A program made the position numbers and the translations under genes. A stretch of DNA of 41,109 nucleotides from positions 1 through 41,109 of IMG/VR virus record IMGVR_UViG_3300030060_005287. One strand, given 5' to 3'. Origin of the DNA: a virus. The number at the start of each line of letters is the position of its first letter. The first letter of the stretch is position 1. The notes beneath the pieces are model-generated. The model was not told where the DNA came from and did no database searches. It worked only from the letters and a program-made list of their open reading frames with translations. Below are positions 8,390 through 16,590 of the stretch, in pieces.

Positions 8390-9284
8390 AGCAATCGTAA
8401 CGGGTGGTGCAGGTTTCATTGGATCAAACATCGTAGATCGTTTGATTGGGATGGGATGGGAAGTCATTGTAATTGACAATGAATCTACAGATGCACATGA
8501 GCAGTTTTATTACAACGACAAGGCTGAATATTGGGACTACGATATATGTGATTATGAAAAAATAGAACCTCTATTCAGAGGGGTTGATTATGTTTTTCAT
8601 CTAGCAGCGGAAGCAAGAATTCAACCAGCAATTGAAAATCCTTTGCTTGCAGTGAAGACAAACTCACTAGGAACTTGCAGTGTTCTTCAAGCAGCAAGAG
8701 TCAATGGTGTGAAAAGAGTTGTATATTCTTCTACCTCTTCTGCCTACGGTTTCAATGATATACCGAGTGTAGAAACTATGAGAAAACAATGTCTCAATCC
8801 ATATTCAGTTTCCAAAACATCAGGCGAAGAACTTTGTGAAATGTATTATAATTTGTTTGGTTTAGAGACTGTCATGTTCAGATACTTTAATGTATATGGA
8901 GAAAGACAACCAACTAGGGGACAGTATGCTCCTGTCATTGGACTATTCCAAAAACAATACGAGGCAGACATACCGATGACAATAGTTGGTGATGGACTAC
9001 AACGAAGAGACTTTACTCATGTATCGGATGTAGTTGATGCTAATCTGAAAGCAGCATTGTCTACTAACGAAAAAGTATTAGGTGAACTGTTTAACATTGG
9101 AACTGGTAAAAACTATAACATACACGAATTGGTAAAGTTGTTTGTTGATGAACCCGTCGAAGGGAAAGACTTTGCTTATATTCCAGAGAGAATAGGGGAA
9201 GTAAGAGAGTCACTTTCCGATTGTAAAAAAGCAAAAGACTTGTTAGAATGGGAACCTGTTATTGATCTTGAAGATTGGATTTGA
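8376..9284 (+). CDS. NAD-dependent nucleotide-sugar epimerase/dehydratase (GalE-like extended SDR)
   Basis: 302 aa. The start ATG at 8376 is preferred over an in-frame TTG at 8361 because GAGGAG stands 8 nt upstream. Rossmann loop TGGAGFIGSN (residues 9-18), NAD-site HLAAEA (75-80), Ser in YSSTSSAYG (117-125), catalytic Y143-x3-K147 (NPYSVSK), and the substrate-binding FRYFNVYGERQ motif are all present, as in UDP-glucose 4-epimerase and UDP-GlcNAc 4-epimerase (WbpP) relatives. It would act on an NDP-sugar; 4-epimerisation or dehydration cannot be told apart here. Followed 2 bp later by the dehydrogenase gene. Confidence 0.88.
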   Translation: MSSTRAIVTGGAGFIGSNIVDRLIGMGWEVIVIDNESTDAHEQFYYNDKAEYWDYDICDYEKIEPLFRGVDYVFHLAAEARIQPAIENPLLAVKTNSLGTCSVLQAARVNGVKRVVYSSTSSAYGFNDIPSVETMRKQCLNPYSVSKTSGEELCEMYYNLFGLETVMFRYFNVYGERQPTRGQYAPVIGLFQKQYEADIPMTIVGDGLQRRDFTHVSDVVDANLKAALSTNEKVLGELFNIGTGKNYNIHELVKLFVDEPVEGKDFAYIPERIGEVRESLSDCKKAKDLLEWEPVIDLEDWI

Positions 9285-9286
9285 AA

Positions 9287-10198
9287 ATGAATAAAAATGG
9301 TATTGGTGTAGTTGGTAATGGTTTTGTTGGTGGTGCTATTGTAAGAGCATTCAATGAAAACTATGAAGTTAAGTTTTATGATAAAGATCCCAACAAGGGA
9401 AGAGATTCGTTCGAAGACACCATCTCGAATAGATTTGTCTTTGTGTGTTTACCAACTCCTATGATAGACGCAGAGGGTGGAAAGTCCAACATGAGTATCA
9501 TCGAGAACTTCTTTCAGGAAGTTGATAAGATTGATCCTCTTGCTAAGAATGATCCAGAGGGAACAATTTATATTATCAAGTCAACTGTTCCCGTTGGAAC
9601 AACTGAGAATCTTTGTAAGAGATATAGAACAACTAGAATCATGCACTCTCCGGAGTTCCTGAGAGCGAAGACTGCTGATATTGATTTCATCACCGCGTCA
9701 AGGCACATCGTCGGAGGATCAGCAGGAGTTCACTGTGATTACGGTCCAGCATCTTTTGTTTATGGAAATGCAGTTGCTGATTTGTACTCAGAAAGATTTC
9801 CCGGAGCAAATATTATAACTATGGATTGCACAGAGTCGGAGACCGTGAAATATGTTTGCAACACTTTCTTTGCGACTAAGATTATGTTCTTTAATGAGAT
9901 TAAACTCTTAGTTGATAAGTTGGGATTGAACTGGGAATCTATTACCGAGGGAGTCATGAGTGATGGACGAATCGGTTTGTCTTTCAATAATGTACCCGGA
10001 CATGATGGTGAGCCTGGATTTGGTGGATACTGTTTTCCTAAAGATATAAACTCTCTCATAAGTGTTATGGAAAATGAAGGAATTGATCCTATGGTTCTCA
10101 AGTCAGTCTGGGAGCAGAACAAAAACATCAGAAAAAAGTGGGACTGGATTGACTCGAAGTCTTCAGTTTTAGAAGAAAGTAAATCACATGATAGTTGA
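9287..10198 (+). CDS. UDP-glucose/GDP-mannose dehydrogenase-family protein, lacking the C-terminal domain
   Basis: 303 aa from ATG 9287 (an upstream in-frame TTG is less likely). NAD loop GVVGNGFVGGA (residues 7-17), VCLPTPM (53-59), KSTVPVGTT (98-106), SPEFLR (121-126) and the catalytic cysteine loop GFGGYCFPKD with C249 are all intact. These enzymes oxidise UDP-glucose, GDP-mannose or related sugars to uronic acids in two NAD steps. The usual proteins have 390-450 residues; this one ends about 50 residues after the catalytic Cys, so the C-terminal NDP-sugar binding domain is missing and no continuation is seen downstream. Either a separate partner supplies it or the reaction is altered. Overlaps the next gene by 11 bp. 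Confidence 0.85.
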   Translation: MNKNGIGVVGNGFVGGAIVRAFNENYEVKFYDKDPNKGRDSFEDTISNRFVFVCLPTPMIDAEGGKSNMSIIENFFQEVDKIDPLAKNDPEGTIYIIKSTVPVGTTENLCKRYRTTRIMHSPEFLRAKTADIDFITASRHIVGGSAGVHCDYGPASFVYGNAVADLYSERFPGANIITMDCTESETVKYVCNTFFATKIMFFNEIKLLVDKLGLNWESITEGVMSDGRIGLSFNNVPGHDGEPGFGGYCFPKDINSLISVMENEGIDPMVLKSVWEQNKNIRKKWDWIDSKSSVLEESKSHDS

Positions 10199-10808
10199 AT
10201 TTACAAAAGAAGGACAGATCAATAGAGGGACTCGAAGAGGAGAAACTCTTATACAACTCCTATCCGATCCCAGCATCAAACGAGTACTGGAGTCCGGAAC
10301 TTTCAACGGACAGGGATCAACCCGTCTTGTCTATGAAGAACTAAAGGACAGAGAGGATGCATATTTTCTTAGCCTAGAAACTGTTGACTGGTTATATGAA
10401 GAGTCGAAAGAACTATACAAGAACGTCCCGTGGATCGACATTCAAAGAAAAACTCTGGTGGGCCCAGAAGATATTCGCTTTGATGATTCACTAAAACAGT
10501 TTCTACAAGCACAAACGGGATGGACAGATGAAGACCTTCTCCGCGAAATTGAAGAGGAAAAGGAAAACGCATCTAATTGTGATAGACTAGATATTTCAAA
10601 GTGTCAATATGATCTTTGTATACTAGACGGTGGAGAATTTTTCGGATGGACAGAGTTTGCGAAGGTAGAAAAGAATACTAGATATGTGTATCTGGATGAT
10701 ATTTTCGTAAACAAAAATCACATTACATACAACTACTGTAAAGAAGAATACGAAGAGATCGTTTCTGGTAGAGAAGGTAATGGATTCGCAATATTTAAAT
10801 TGAGGTGA
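10188..10808 (+). CDS. Probable class I SAM-dependent methyltransferase-like protein
   Basis: 206 aa. The motif VLESGTFNGQGSTR (residues 34-47) fits the SAM-binding strand-loop of class I methyltransferases (E/D-x-G-x-x-x-G), DAYFLSLET resembles the following acidic strand, and YDLCILDGGEFFGW is placed like motif IV, ending with the strand RYVYLDDI. No signal peptide. The family methylates small molecules, sugars or proteins; in this operon O- or N-methylation of a sugar is the natural guess, but a glycan hydroxylase or other SAM-like fold cannot be excluded. It overlaps the dehydrogenase by 11 bp and is followed 3 bp later by the GT2-TPR gene. Confidence 0.55.
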   Translation: MIVEFTKEGQINRGTRRGETLIQLLSDPSIKRVLESGTFNGQGSTRLVYEELKDREDAYFLSLETVDWLYEESKELYKNVPWIDIQRKTLVGPEDIRFDDSLKQFLQAQTGWTDEDLLREIEEEKENASNCDRLDISKCQYDLCILDGGEFFGWTEFAKVEKNTRYVYLDDIFVNKNHITYNYCKEEYEEIVSGREGNGFAIFKLR

Positions 10809-10811
10809 TCA

Positions 10812-12134
10812 GTGAAAGTTAAGAAGATAGATAAACCCGCGTCGGTTACACTTTGCATGATTGTGAAGAACGAATCTCACGTTATCAAAAGATGTTTAGA
10901 GTCCATGCTTCCCTACATCGACAGGTATGATATTACAGATACGGGATCGACAGACGGAACACCGGAAATTATTAAAGAGTTCATGGATGAACATGAAGTT
11001 CCCGGAGAGGTATATCTTTCTGACTGGAAAGGTTTCGGAGACTCTGGTGATAAGATCGGTTCACGAACAGAGTCTTTGAGAAACTGTGATGGTAAAGCAG
11101 ACTATGCTTGGGTTATTGATGCAGATGATATGGTAACTGGAAATTTCAAATATCCACCAGTGATGGATCAAGACTCATACACCCTAAGAATCGGTAGAGG
11201 GGAAGACTTTACATGGTGGAGAAATCAGATATTTAAAACTGGTGTAGGTTGGCATTATGTTGGTGTTCTTCATGAATATGCAAATATACCAAAACCACCA
11301 GAAGAACATAAGATACTAAAAATTCTAGGTGAATATAAAATCGAAGCACGAACAGAAGGTGCGAGAAATGTAGGCATCACTACGGTAGAAAAGTATTCAC
11401 GGGATGCAGAACATCTAGAAGAAGCATTGAAGGATGAACCAGAAAACTCTAGATATCAATTCTATCTAGCACAAAGTTACTTTGATTCTCAGCAATATGA
11501 AAAATCTCTAGATGCATATAAGAAGAGGGCGGAGATGGGTGGATGGCCAGAAGAGGTGTTCTACTCTCTCTATAGAGTCGCAATGATTAAGGCTATATTG
11601 AATAGACCTTGGGAGGAGATTCATCAAGCATTTTTAGATTCATATGAGTCTCGTCCAGACAGAGCAGAACCGTTGTACCAGATTGCACGGTGTCTTCGTC
11701 AGATTCATAACAGACCTAAATTGGCATACATGTATGCAAAGATGGCACTCGACATTCCATACCCACAAGAAGACATTCTTTTCGTTCAGGACGATGTGTA
11801 CAAGTATGGTATCTTAGATGAGATAGGCGCTACTGCTTTCTATGCAGGTAAACCACATTTGGGATATCAGGCTTGTAAGAAACTGGTAGAGGAAAACCTA
11901 ATACCAGATGAACATTTACCAAGAGTATCTGAAAACCTAAAACAATATGAACAGGTTCTTATGCAAATTCACACGCAAGAAGCACAAGCAGAAATGCACA
12001 GAAAAATGGCAGAAGCGGAGTTGAAGAGAAAAGAGAAGGATAGGAAAAGAGAAGAGAAAAAAGAAAAGGCAGCACAACCAAAGAAGAGTACAAAAATATC
12101 TCCCAGAGCAGGTTACAAAAAGAAAAAGACATAA
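10812..12134 (+). CDS. GT2 glycosyltransferase fused to TPR repeats
   Basis: 440 aa with a GTG start preceded by GAGGTGAT. Residues about 9-160 are a GT-A domain: SVTLCMIVKNESHVIKRCL is the classic GT2 opening, TGSTDGT (43-49) follows, WVIDADD gives the metal-binding D-x-D. Next come TPR-like helices (SRYQFYLAQSYFDSQQYEKS and RAEPLYQIARCLRQI), then a C-terminal Lys/Glu/Arg-rich coiled tail. Bacteria and marine T4-like phages use GT2-TPR proteins of this type to modify glycans or glycoproteins; the TPR part usually binds protein, so a protein acceptor (for example a fibre) is plausible. It closes the sugar operon and is followed by fibre genes. Confidence 0.88.
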   Translation: MKVKKIDKPASVTLCMIVKNESHVIKRCLESMLPYIDRYDITDTGSTDGTPEIIKEFMDEHEVPGEVYLSDWKGFGDSGDKIGSRTESLRNCDGKADYAWVIDADDMVTGNFKYPPVMDQDSYTLRIGRGEDFTWWRNQIFKTGVGWHYVGVLHEYANIPKPPEEHKILKILGEYKIEARTEGARNVGITTVEKYSRDAEHLEEALKDEPENSRYQFYLAQSYFDSQQYEKSLDAYKKRAEMGGWPEEVFYSLYRVAMIKAILNRPWEEIHQAFLDSYESRPDRAEPLYQIARCLRQIHNRPKLAYMYAKMALDIPYPQEDILFVQDDVYKYGILDEIGATAFYAGKPHLGYQACKKLVEENLIPDEHLPRVSENLKQYEQVLMQIHTQEAQAEMHRKMAEAELKRKEKDRKREEKKEKAAQPKKSTKISPRAGYKKKKT

Positions 12135-12137
12135 ATA
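12130..12137 (+). promoter_or_regulatory. Late-promoter-like octamer CATAAATA
   Basis: CATAAATA overlaps the stop codon of the GT2 gene and lies 22 nt before the fibre gene at 12160. It differs from the T4 late octamer TATAAATA by one base. The position, at the border between the sugar operon and the structural genes, fits separate late transcription. The match is short and overlaps a stop codon, so the call is tentative. Confidence 0.35.
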
Positions 12138-12159
12138 TACTATAGAATAGGATATAACA

Positions 12160-12573
12160 ATGTCAGCAAAACACGATATTAAAGCAAATCAGGGATCTTC
12201 TCTATACCTCCACTTTCAATACTTGGATGAGGATGGTAATCCCATTGACATTCGTGGATGGTCTGGAGAAATGCAAGTAAGAAGATCCGTTATCGCAGGA
12301 GAAAAACTTCTCCATGTCGCTGGACCTACGGGGATAACCTGCGGAAATACAGGACATACAGGCGCCGGACTGACTGGTGGAATATCTCTTCATAGAAACA
12401 TGGGTAACACCGGAGATCTTACTGGAGGTATTCTTGTTATAGCAGGTGCGACTTCTACTAGTCTTATTCCATCGGGAGTCCATCAGTATGATTTGGAACT
12501 AAGAAACCCGTCTGGTGTTGTTACTAGACTAGTAGAGGGTAGGTTTGATTGTAGTGGAGAGGTGACTAAATGA
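12160..12573 (+). CDS. Virion fibre/baseplate-associated protein, BppU-like N-terminus
   Basis: 137 aa. The opening IKANQGSSLYLHFQYLDEDG followed by NPIDIRGW and MQVRRS matches the beta-sandwich start of baseplate upper proteins and marine T4-like fibre proteins (a Q-G-x-x-hydrophobic strand, D-E-D-G-N-P turn, then a V-R strand). The middle is Gly/Thr-rich with short G-x-T triplets (GPTGITCGNTGHTGAG), and the tail has YDLELRNPSG and RLVEGRF, a matching last hairpin. Likely a structural protein that links a fibre to the baseplate. It overlaps the next small gene by 4 bp (ATGA). The exact role is inferred. Confidence 0.55.
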   Translation: MSAKHDIKANQGSSLYLHFQYLDEDGNPIDIRGWSGEMQVRRSVIAGEKLLHVAGPTGITCGNTGHTGAGLTGGISLHRNMGNTGDLTGGILVIAGATSTSLIPSGVHQYDLELRNPSGVVTRLVEGRFDCSGEVTK

Positions 12574-12698
12574 AACTAAAAGTAACAACGAATGAATTAG
12601 TAAAGAAATCACCCACCAAAAAAAGAGTAATCAATAACCAAAAAGTCGAGTCTGTGCAAATTCAGAAGAAAAAAGTCACTCAAATAGTATTTGTCTGA
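12570..12698 (+). CDS. Small basic protein, 42 aa, unknown
   Basis: 42 codons from the ATG at 12570 (overlapping the previous stop as ATGA) to the TGA at 12696-12698. The product is Lys/Val-rich (about 11 lysines) with an alternating K-V-T pattern, no cysteine, and no membrane segment; it ends QIVFV. The next gene starts 18 nt later. Translational coupling and packing of neighbouring genes are the only support. A peptide linked to fibre assembly is possible, but no function can be named. Confidence 0.45.
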   Translation: MKLKVTTNELVKKSPTKKRVINNQKVESVQIQKKKVTQIVFV

Positions 12699-12716
12699 AT
12701 AACATGGAGATTTGCT

Positions 12717-13739
12717 ATGCGTGGCTTTAATGATTACTTCAATCCAACTAAAAAAGAAGTAGAAAAGGAATTTGACAAACAAGTCATAGTTCCAGAAACT
12801 TCGGTTCAACCAGAAGAACCCGAAAAAGTTATAACTGAAATTACTAATGTTATACAGGGGACTCCGGGAGAGCCTGGTTCAGTAGGTCCCCGTGGTAGAG
12901 ACGGACTTCCCGGACTACGAGGTCCTAAAGGTGAAAGAGGAGAGAAAGGCGAACCCGGAGAACAGGGTGTTAATGGTGAACAGGGGGAGAAGGGGGATCC
13001 CGGAGAACAAGGTGTTCAAGGACTTCCCGGTGAGAATGGTAAAGATGGAATTGATGGGAAGGACGGGAAAGATGGAATTGATGGAACCGATGGAATTAAT
13101 GGTAAAGATGGAATTGATGGTGCAGACGGTAAAGACGGAGTTGATGGCAAGGACGGAAGAGAAGGTAAAGACGGAGTTGATGGAGTCGATGGAAGAGACG
13201 GAGAGCGGGGGGAACAAGGAGTTGCTGGACCTGTGGGTGCAAAGGGTGAGAAGGGCGATAGAGGAGAAAGAGGTATCGATGGTGAAAAGGGAGAAGTCGG
13301 TCCCAAAGGAGATCCCGGTGAGGATGGAAAAGCACCAGTCGTCCGAGCAAAATTCCCTTTAAAATTAGAAGAGAATGGACTGATATCATTCGATCATAAA
13401 TCTTTAGATAAGTTATTGCAAGTGGGTGCTGGAAAACAAGGACCTGATTATGCAGCAGTGAATGATTGGCTAGCAGCGGCTGGTGGTGCTGTGGGTATTC
13501 AGAAAGATAAAGCACAACTTATAAAATCAGTTAATGATATAAACTTCTCGGGACAACAATTTACTGTTCAGAGAAAAGGTAAAAATATAGAACTCTCCAT
13601 AGATAATGTACCAAGAGTGTATGCATCTGAGAACGATCCTACTGGATTAACCGGCGCACAAGTAGGAGATTTTTGGTTTGAAGAAAACTCAGGAAAATTA
13701 TATGTTAGATATGAAGGTGCTTGGGTAGAACCGCAATAA
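12717..13739 (+). CDS. Collagen-like fibre protein
   Basis: 340 aa. Residues 1-47 form a short acidic/basic head with a PEEPEKVITEI helix. Residues 48-206 are 53 unbroken Gly-X-Y triplets, beginning GTPGEPGSVGPRG and passing through a block of G-K-D-G-I-D and G-D-G-V-D repeats with very low proline and then back to G-E-K/G-E-R-type triplets. Residues about 207-340 form a C-terminal non-repetitive domain with NDPTGLTGAQVGDFWFEE and a W-V-E-P-Q end, likely a trimerising or host-binding tip. Collagen-like trimers of this type occur in tail fibres of many phages. Charge pairs E/K and D/K, not hydroxyproline, would hold the triple helix. Located next to a large sugar operon. Confidence 0.88.
   Translation: MRGFNDYFNPTKKEVEKEFDKQVIVPETSVQPEEPEKVITEITNVIQGTPGEPGSVGPRGRDGLPGLRGPKGERGEKGEPGEQGVNGEQGEKGDPGEQGVQGLPGENGKDGIDGKDGKDGIDGTDGINGKDGIDGADGKDGVDGKDGREGKDGVDGVDGRDGERGEQGVAGPVGAKGEKGDRGERGIDGEKGEVGPKGDPGEDGKAPVVRAKFPLKLEENGLISFDHKSLDKLLQVGAGKQGPDYAAVNDWLAAAGGAVGIQKDKAQLIKSVNDINFSGQQFTVQRKGKNIELSIDNVPRVYASENDPTGLTGAQVGDFWFEENSGKLYVRYEGAWVEPQ
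12858..13334 (+). repeat. Gly-X-Y triplet repeat region of the collagen-like gene
   Basis: 477 bp coding for 53 successive G-X-Y triplets with no interruption. The central part is built from 9-bp units of type GG(A/T) AA(A/G) GA(T/C) and GG(A/T) ATT GAT, so the DNA is itself imperfectly repetitive and open to slippage-driven length change. Open frames on the other strand and in other frames here are shadows of this repeat. Confidence 0.9.
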
Positions 13740-13743
13740 ATAG
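13736..13743 (+). promoter_or_regulatory. Late-promoter-like octamer AATAAATA
   Basis: AATAAATA spans the stop codon of the collagen-like gene and ends 17 nt before the next fibre gene; AGAGGA follows as ribosome site. One base from the T4 late octamer. Because TAA-AT is common at stops in AT-rich DNA, chance is possible. Confidence 0.25.
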
Positions 13744-13760
13744 GGTAGAGGAAACAACAA

Positions 13761-15767
13761 ATGTCAAAGATTAATTTTCCAACCGGTCCAAATAATGGAG
13801 ACAAGTTTACCTTCTCTGGTAAGACTTGGAACTTCAACGGTGCAGCATGGGACAAAGTTTCTGCTGATGGTGATGTAGACTCTATTGCAACCGGAACTGG
13901 TGGTTATGTTGCATTCTATACTCCAGAGGGTGTTGCAGGATCTACCATCGGACCTGCTGCCGAGGTTCTGTTTTGGGATGACACAAACAATAGATTGGGT
14001 ATTGGTACTACAGGTCCTTCACAGGCTCTTGAAGTTGTAGGTGGTATCACTGCAAGCGGTCCATCAACTCTAAATGGATTTGGATTTAAAAATTTCGGAG
14101 TATTCGATGCTCCAGCCGGATTTAACCTTAAGTTGGGTACTGATGATATCCATGTTAAATTTCGTAACAGTGGATTTACAATAAACGACACTGGAAGTGA
14201 CATCAGTACAACAGTGCTGGGAAACACTGATGATCGTCTTCTAACTGTTAATGCTAGTACAGACAGAGTTGGTGTCGGTGTTGGAGCCCCACAAGACAAG
14301 TTTCATGTCAATGGTGGTATCACTGCGAGTGGTGGAGTGGTAGCCAGTGGTGCAACATTCAATGGTATTGTAAAAGCAAATCATCTAGTCCTACAAGAAG
14401 ACGGAACAATTTCAGTCCAAGATGACACCGAAGCAATGACGCTCAACTTCGGGGGTGGAGTTTTAGACATTAGTTCCACCGCTGTCGATATCGAGCAGAA
14501 ACTTAGACACAGAGGTGATCCTAATACCTATATCGATTTCACTGTAGACAACATTGAAATGTTTGCTGGGGACAATTCGTTCTTGGATTCCAACGGAACA
14601 AGGACAAATGTAGGGGGTGTCTCATTCGCAAATGGACTGGTTCAAGCACAAGGTATAACAGTTGGTGCGGGTGGGATTACGTTCGCAGATGGAACAACAC
14701 AAACAACTGCTTTCCGTGCAGGACTCAAGTATACCGTGACAGGAACTAGTTTATCCGATATACCACAACCAGGCGGAGTCGTGATGTCTTCAAACATCTC
14801 TGGAACCGCGATTGATATCCTTGGTATAAATGCAGAGGACGCAAATGGAAATAATATTGATTCGGTGCTTGACTTGTATGCCGCTAATGGTGGTTTAATA
14901 CAAATCTTGAAAGAAGATGGTTCTGAGTTAGTTATTGTCGCAACAGAGGCAGATGAACTATCAGAGGCATTAGTATCGTCCGATGGTTCGGGTGGAACTC
15001 GATTGACGGTGACGGAAACAAGTGGTATGGAAGTTGACACCACACCTTCTGTTGGTGATATCGTATATGTTTATGTCATTCCTAACCTAGTCAGTGCAGT
15101 CCAGACAATCGGTGGAGAACAAGGACACATTCAGATAGAAACTGCTTTTGGTTTGTCAATGGCGAACATAGCGAATGTTGGTTATCTGCGAGTGAATCCG
15201 CATCACCACTTCGATTTTCAGGGTGCAGAATTCAGTCAAACTTCTAACTTTGCTGAAGGGGTTACTATTGGGGGTGTCTTAGATGTCGCTTCATCAATTA
15301 GACACATAGGTGATTCAGACACTTTAGTAGGGTTCTCCACCAACAGAATAACTTTACAAGCAGGAGATACAACTTACCAAACCATAGGTTTGAATGACTG
15401 CACAGACTTCAATAGCACTGAGGTTCGTGAACCTAAGTTGAAGGATTACTCCGAGCATGTAAATGCTATAGGAACAGTTACAAGTAATACAGCAGTCAAC
15501 TTTGAGAACGGTAACGTACAAACGGTGACAATTGGTGGAAACTGTGAATTCAGTTTTAGCAATCCCCCAGCATCAGGGCAAGCGGGAACCATGACTCTAA
15601 TCATCACAAACGGAGGCGCACACACAACAACCTTTGCTTCCGCGATTAAATGGCCCGGTGACGTAGCACCAACCCTCACAACATCTGGTGTCGATGTCAT
15701 ATCATTCCTCACCACCGATGGAGGCACTAATATTTACGGATTCGTAGGTGGATTGAACTTCTCATGA
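13761..15767 (+). CDS. Long tail-fibre/structural protein
   Basis: 668 aa. The head INFPTGPNNGDKFTFSGKTW followed by NFNGAAWDKV is the small beta domain that begins many fibre and structural proteins of marine T4-like phages. Internal repeats are visible: NRLGIGTTGPSQALEVVGGI (78-97) against DRVGVGVGAPQDKFHVNGGI (168-187), and KLRHRGDPNTYIDF (247-260) against SIRHIGDSDTLVGF (about 510). The C-terminal domain has FSFSNPPASGQAGTMTLIIT and DVISFLTTDGGTNIYGFVGG, the usual fibre end in these phages. It overlaps the next Gly-rich gene by 4 bp (ATGA). Probably a shaft or distal subunit carrying the adhesin encoded next. Confidence 0.82.
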   Translation: MSKINFPTGPNNGDKFTFSGKTWNFNGAAWDKVSADGDVDSIATGTGGYVAFYTPEGVAGSTIGPAAEVLFWDDTNNRLGIGTTGPSQALEVVGGITASGPSTLNGFGFKNFGVFDAPAGFNLKLGTDDIHVKFRNSGFTINDTGSDISTTVLGNTDDRLLTVNASTDRVGVGVGAPQDKFHVNGGITASGGVVASGATFNGIVKANHLVLQEDGTISVQDDTEAMTLNFGGGVLDISSTAVDIEQKLRHRGDPNTYIDFTVDNIEMFAGDNSFLDSNGTRTNVGGVSFANGLVQAQGITVGAGGITFADGTTQTTAFRAGLKYTVTGTSLSDIPQPGGVVMSSNISGTAIDILGINAEDANGNNIDSVLDLYAANGGLIQILKEDGSELVIVATEADELSEALVSSDGSGGTRLTVTETSGMEVDTTPSVGDIVYVYVIPNLVSAVQTIGGEQGHIQIETAFGLSMANIANVGYLRVNPHHHFDFQGAEFSQTSNFAEGVTIGGVLDVASSIRHIGDSDTLVGFSTNRITLQAGDTTYQTIGLNDCTDFNSTEVREPKLKDYSEHVNAIGTVTSNTAVNFENGNVQTVTIGGNCEFSFSNPPASGQAGTMTLIITNGGAHTTTFASAIKWPGDVAPTLTTSGVDVISFLTTDGGTNIYGFVGGLNFS

Positions 15768-16504
15768 TTGGTGCATCAAAAGCGGCAACTACAAGATCAT
15801 ACCAAGTCCTATCGACCACTAATATTACATCGACAGGAACTCAAAACTATACAGTCCCTGCGGGAGTTGTTTATGCCGAAGTTGAATTATATGGAGCAGG
15901 AGGCGGCGGCGGCCAAGGAGGGAACCTTGCTGGTAAAGGTGGCAGCGGCACCAGTCATCGAGGAGGCGGCGGTGGCCACGGTGGTGCATATGTTAAACAC
16001 CAAATCAGAATTCCAGATTTACGAGAAGGTGATACTATAGTTTTTTCAGTTGGTACTGCCGGTGGTGCGGCCATCAACACATTAAACCGTGGTAGTAATG
16101 GGGGAAACACGCAACTCACCGTGCATAAAAGAGGTGACACCACAATCACCACATTTACTGATATTATTGCGGGCGGAGGTGGTGGTGGTAGAAGTTTTCA
16201 AACTGGCGGTGGAGTTGGATCCGCTGGATCGGCACAAGGTGGAAACTTATTAAATATAGATGGTGAACAGGCCGACGCTCGACTGACTGGAACGGGTGCG
16301 GCAGTGAATGGTACTAATGGTGGGGATGCAGGAGGACCAGACGGAGGAGCAGGCGGCGCTGCTGCTGCCGTTTCGTCAGGAGTCGGAAGTGTAGCACAAG
16401 GAGGTGTTGCTCCCGGAGGCGGAGGCGGAGGTGGTGCTTCGGATGTAGTCGAGAGTGGTGAAAATGGTGCTTCTGGGAAAGTAATTGTAAAAGCATACGG
16501 TTAA
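15764..16504 (+). CDS. Glycine-rich tail-fibre adhesin-like protein
   Basis: 246 aa. After a short N-terminal part ending TVPAGVVYAEVELYGAGGGG, the chain has several polyglycine stretches (GAGGGGGQGG, RGGGGGHGGAY, GGGGGGRSFQ, GGVAPGGGGGGGASD) separated by short variable loops, and ends GASGKVIVKAYG. This pattern recalls the polyglycine sandwich of receptor-recognising fibre tip proteins (gp38 type of T-even phages), where glycine helices pack and variable loops bind the receptor. The gp38 protein of T-even phages also follows a long fibre gene. Thus a host-recognition role is likely, although gp38 homology is not proven. In-frame Gly runs on the DNA (GGCGGCGGC) are slippage-prone. Confidence 0.75.
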   Translation: MIGASKAATTRSYQVLSTTNITSTGTQNYTVPAGVVYAEVELYGAGGGGGQGGNLAGKGGSGTSHRGGGGGHGGAYVKHQIRIPDLREGDTIVFSVGTAGGAAINTLNRGSNGGNTQLTVHKRGDTTITTFTDIIAGGGGGGRSFQTGGGVGSAGSAQGGNLLNIDGEQADARLTGTGAAVNGTNGGDAGGPDGGAGGAAAAVSSGVGSVAQGGVAPGGGGGGGASDVVESGENGASGKVIVKAYG

Positions 16505-16528
16505 ATATTTGTGTCTTGCACTTTATTG

Positions 16529-16537
16529 TGCTATACT
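16529..16537 (+). promoter_or_regulatory. Extended -10 promoter before dUTPase
   Basis: TGCTATACT at 16529-16537 matches the extended -10 pattern TGnTATAAT in all but one base. The best -35 candidate is TTGTGT at 16509-16514 with a 17-nt spacer (three of six matches). It follows the fibre genes and begins the nucleotide-metabolism and replication block, consistent with an early or middle host-type promoter. Start would be near 16544. Confidence 0.5.
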
Positions 16538-16551
16538 AGTAAAAATTGTTA

Positions 16552-16590
16552 GGGGGTTTGAGGGGGTTAGCATAGGGCGCCCCCGCCCCC
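16552..16590 (+). other. GC-rich stem-loop in the dUTPase leader
   Basis: Two G5 runs (16552-16556 and 16562-16566) can pair with C5 runs (16586-16590 and 16580-16584) across a small internal loop, with GGGCGCCC at 16575-16582 as an alternative fold. It is followed by GTCTTTCTT, a poor T tract, so it may be a weak terminator of the fibre operon or a leader structure between the promoter at 16529 and the SD GAGGAG at 16600. Confidence 0.5.

Noticed and set aside
12892-13515. Long overlapping open frames in the collagen-like region on both strands, one Ser/Pro-rich and one Met/Lys/Glu-rich
   Set aside because: They are translations of the 9-bp Gly-X-Y repeat in other frames; the collagen frame explains the pattern and has the SD and start.
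13761-16504. Polyglycine and repeat-rich fibre DNA as possible CRISPR or tandem-repeat array
   Set aside because: Repeats are irregular and coding; no constant repeat with equal spacers is seen.
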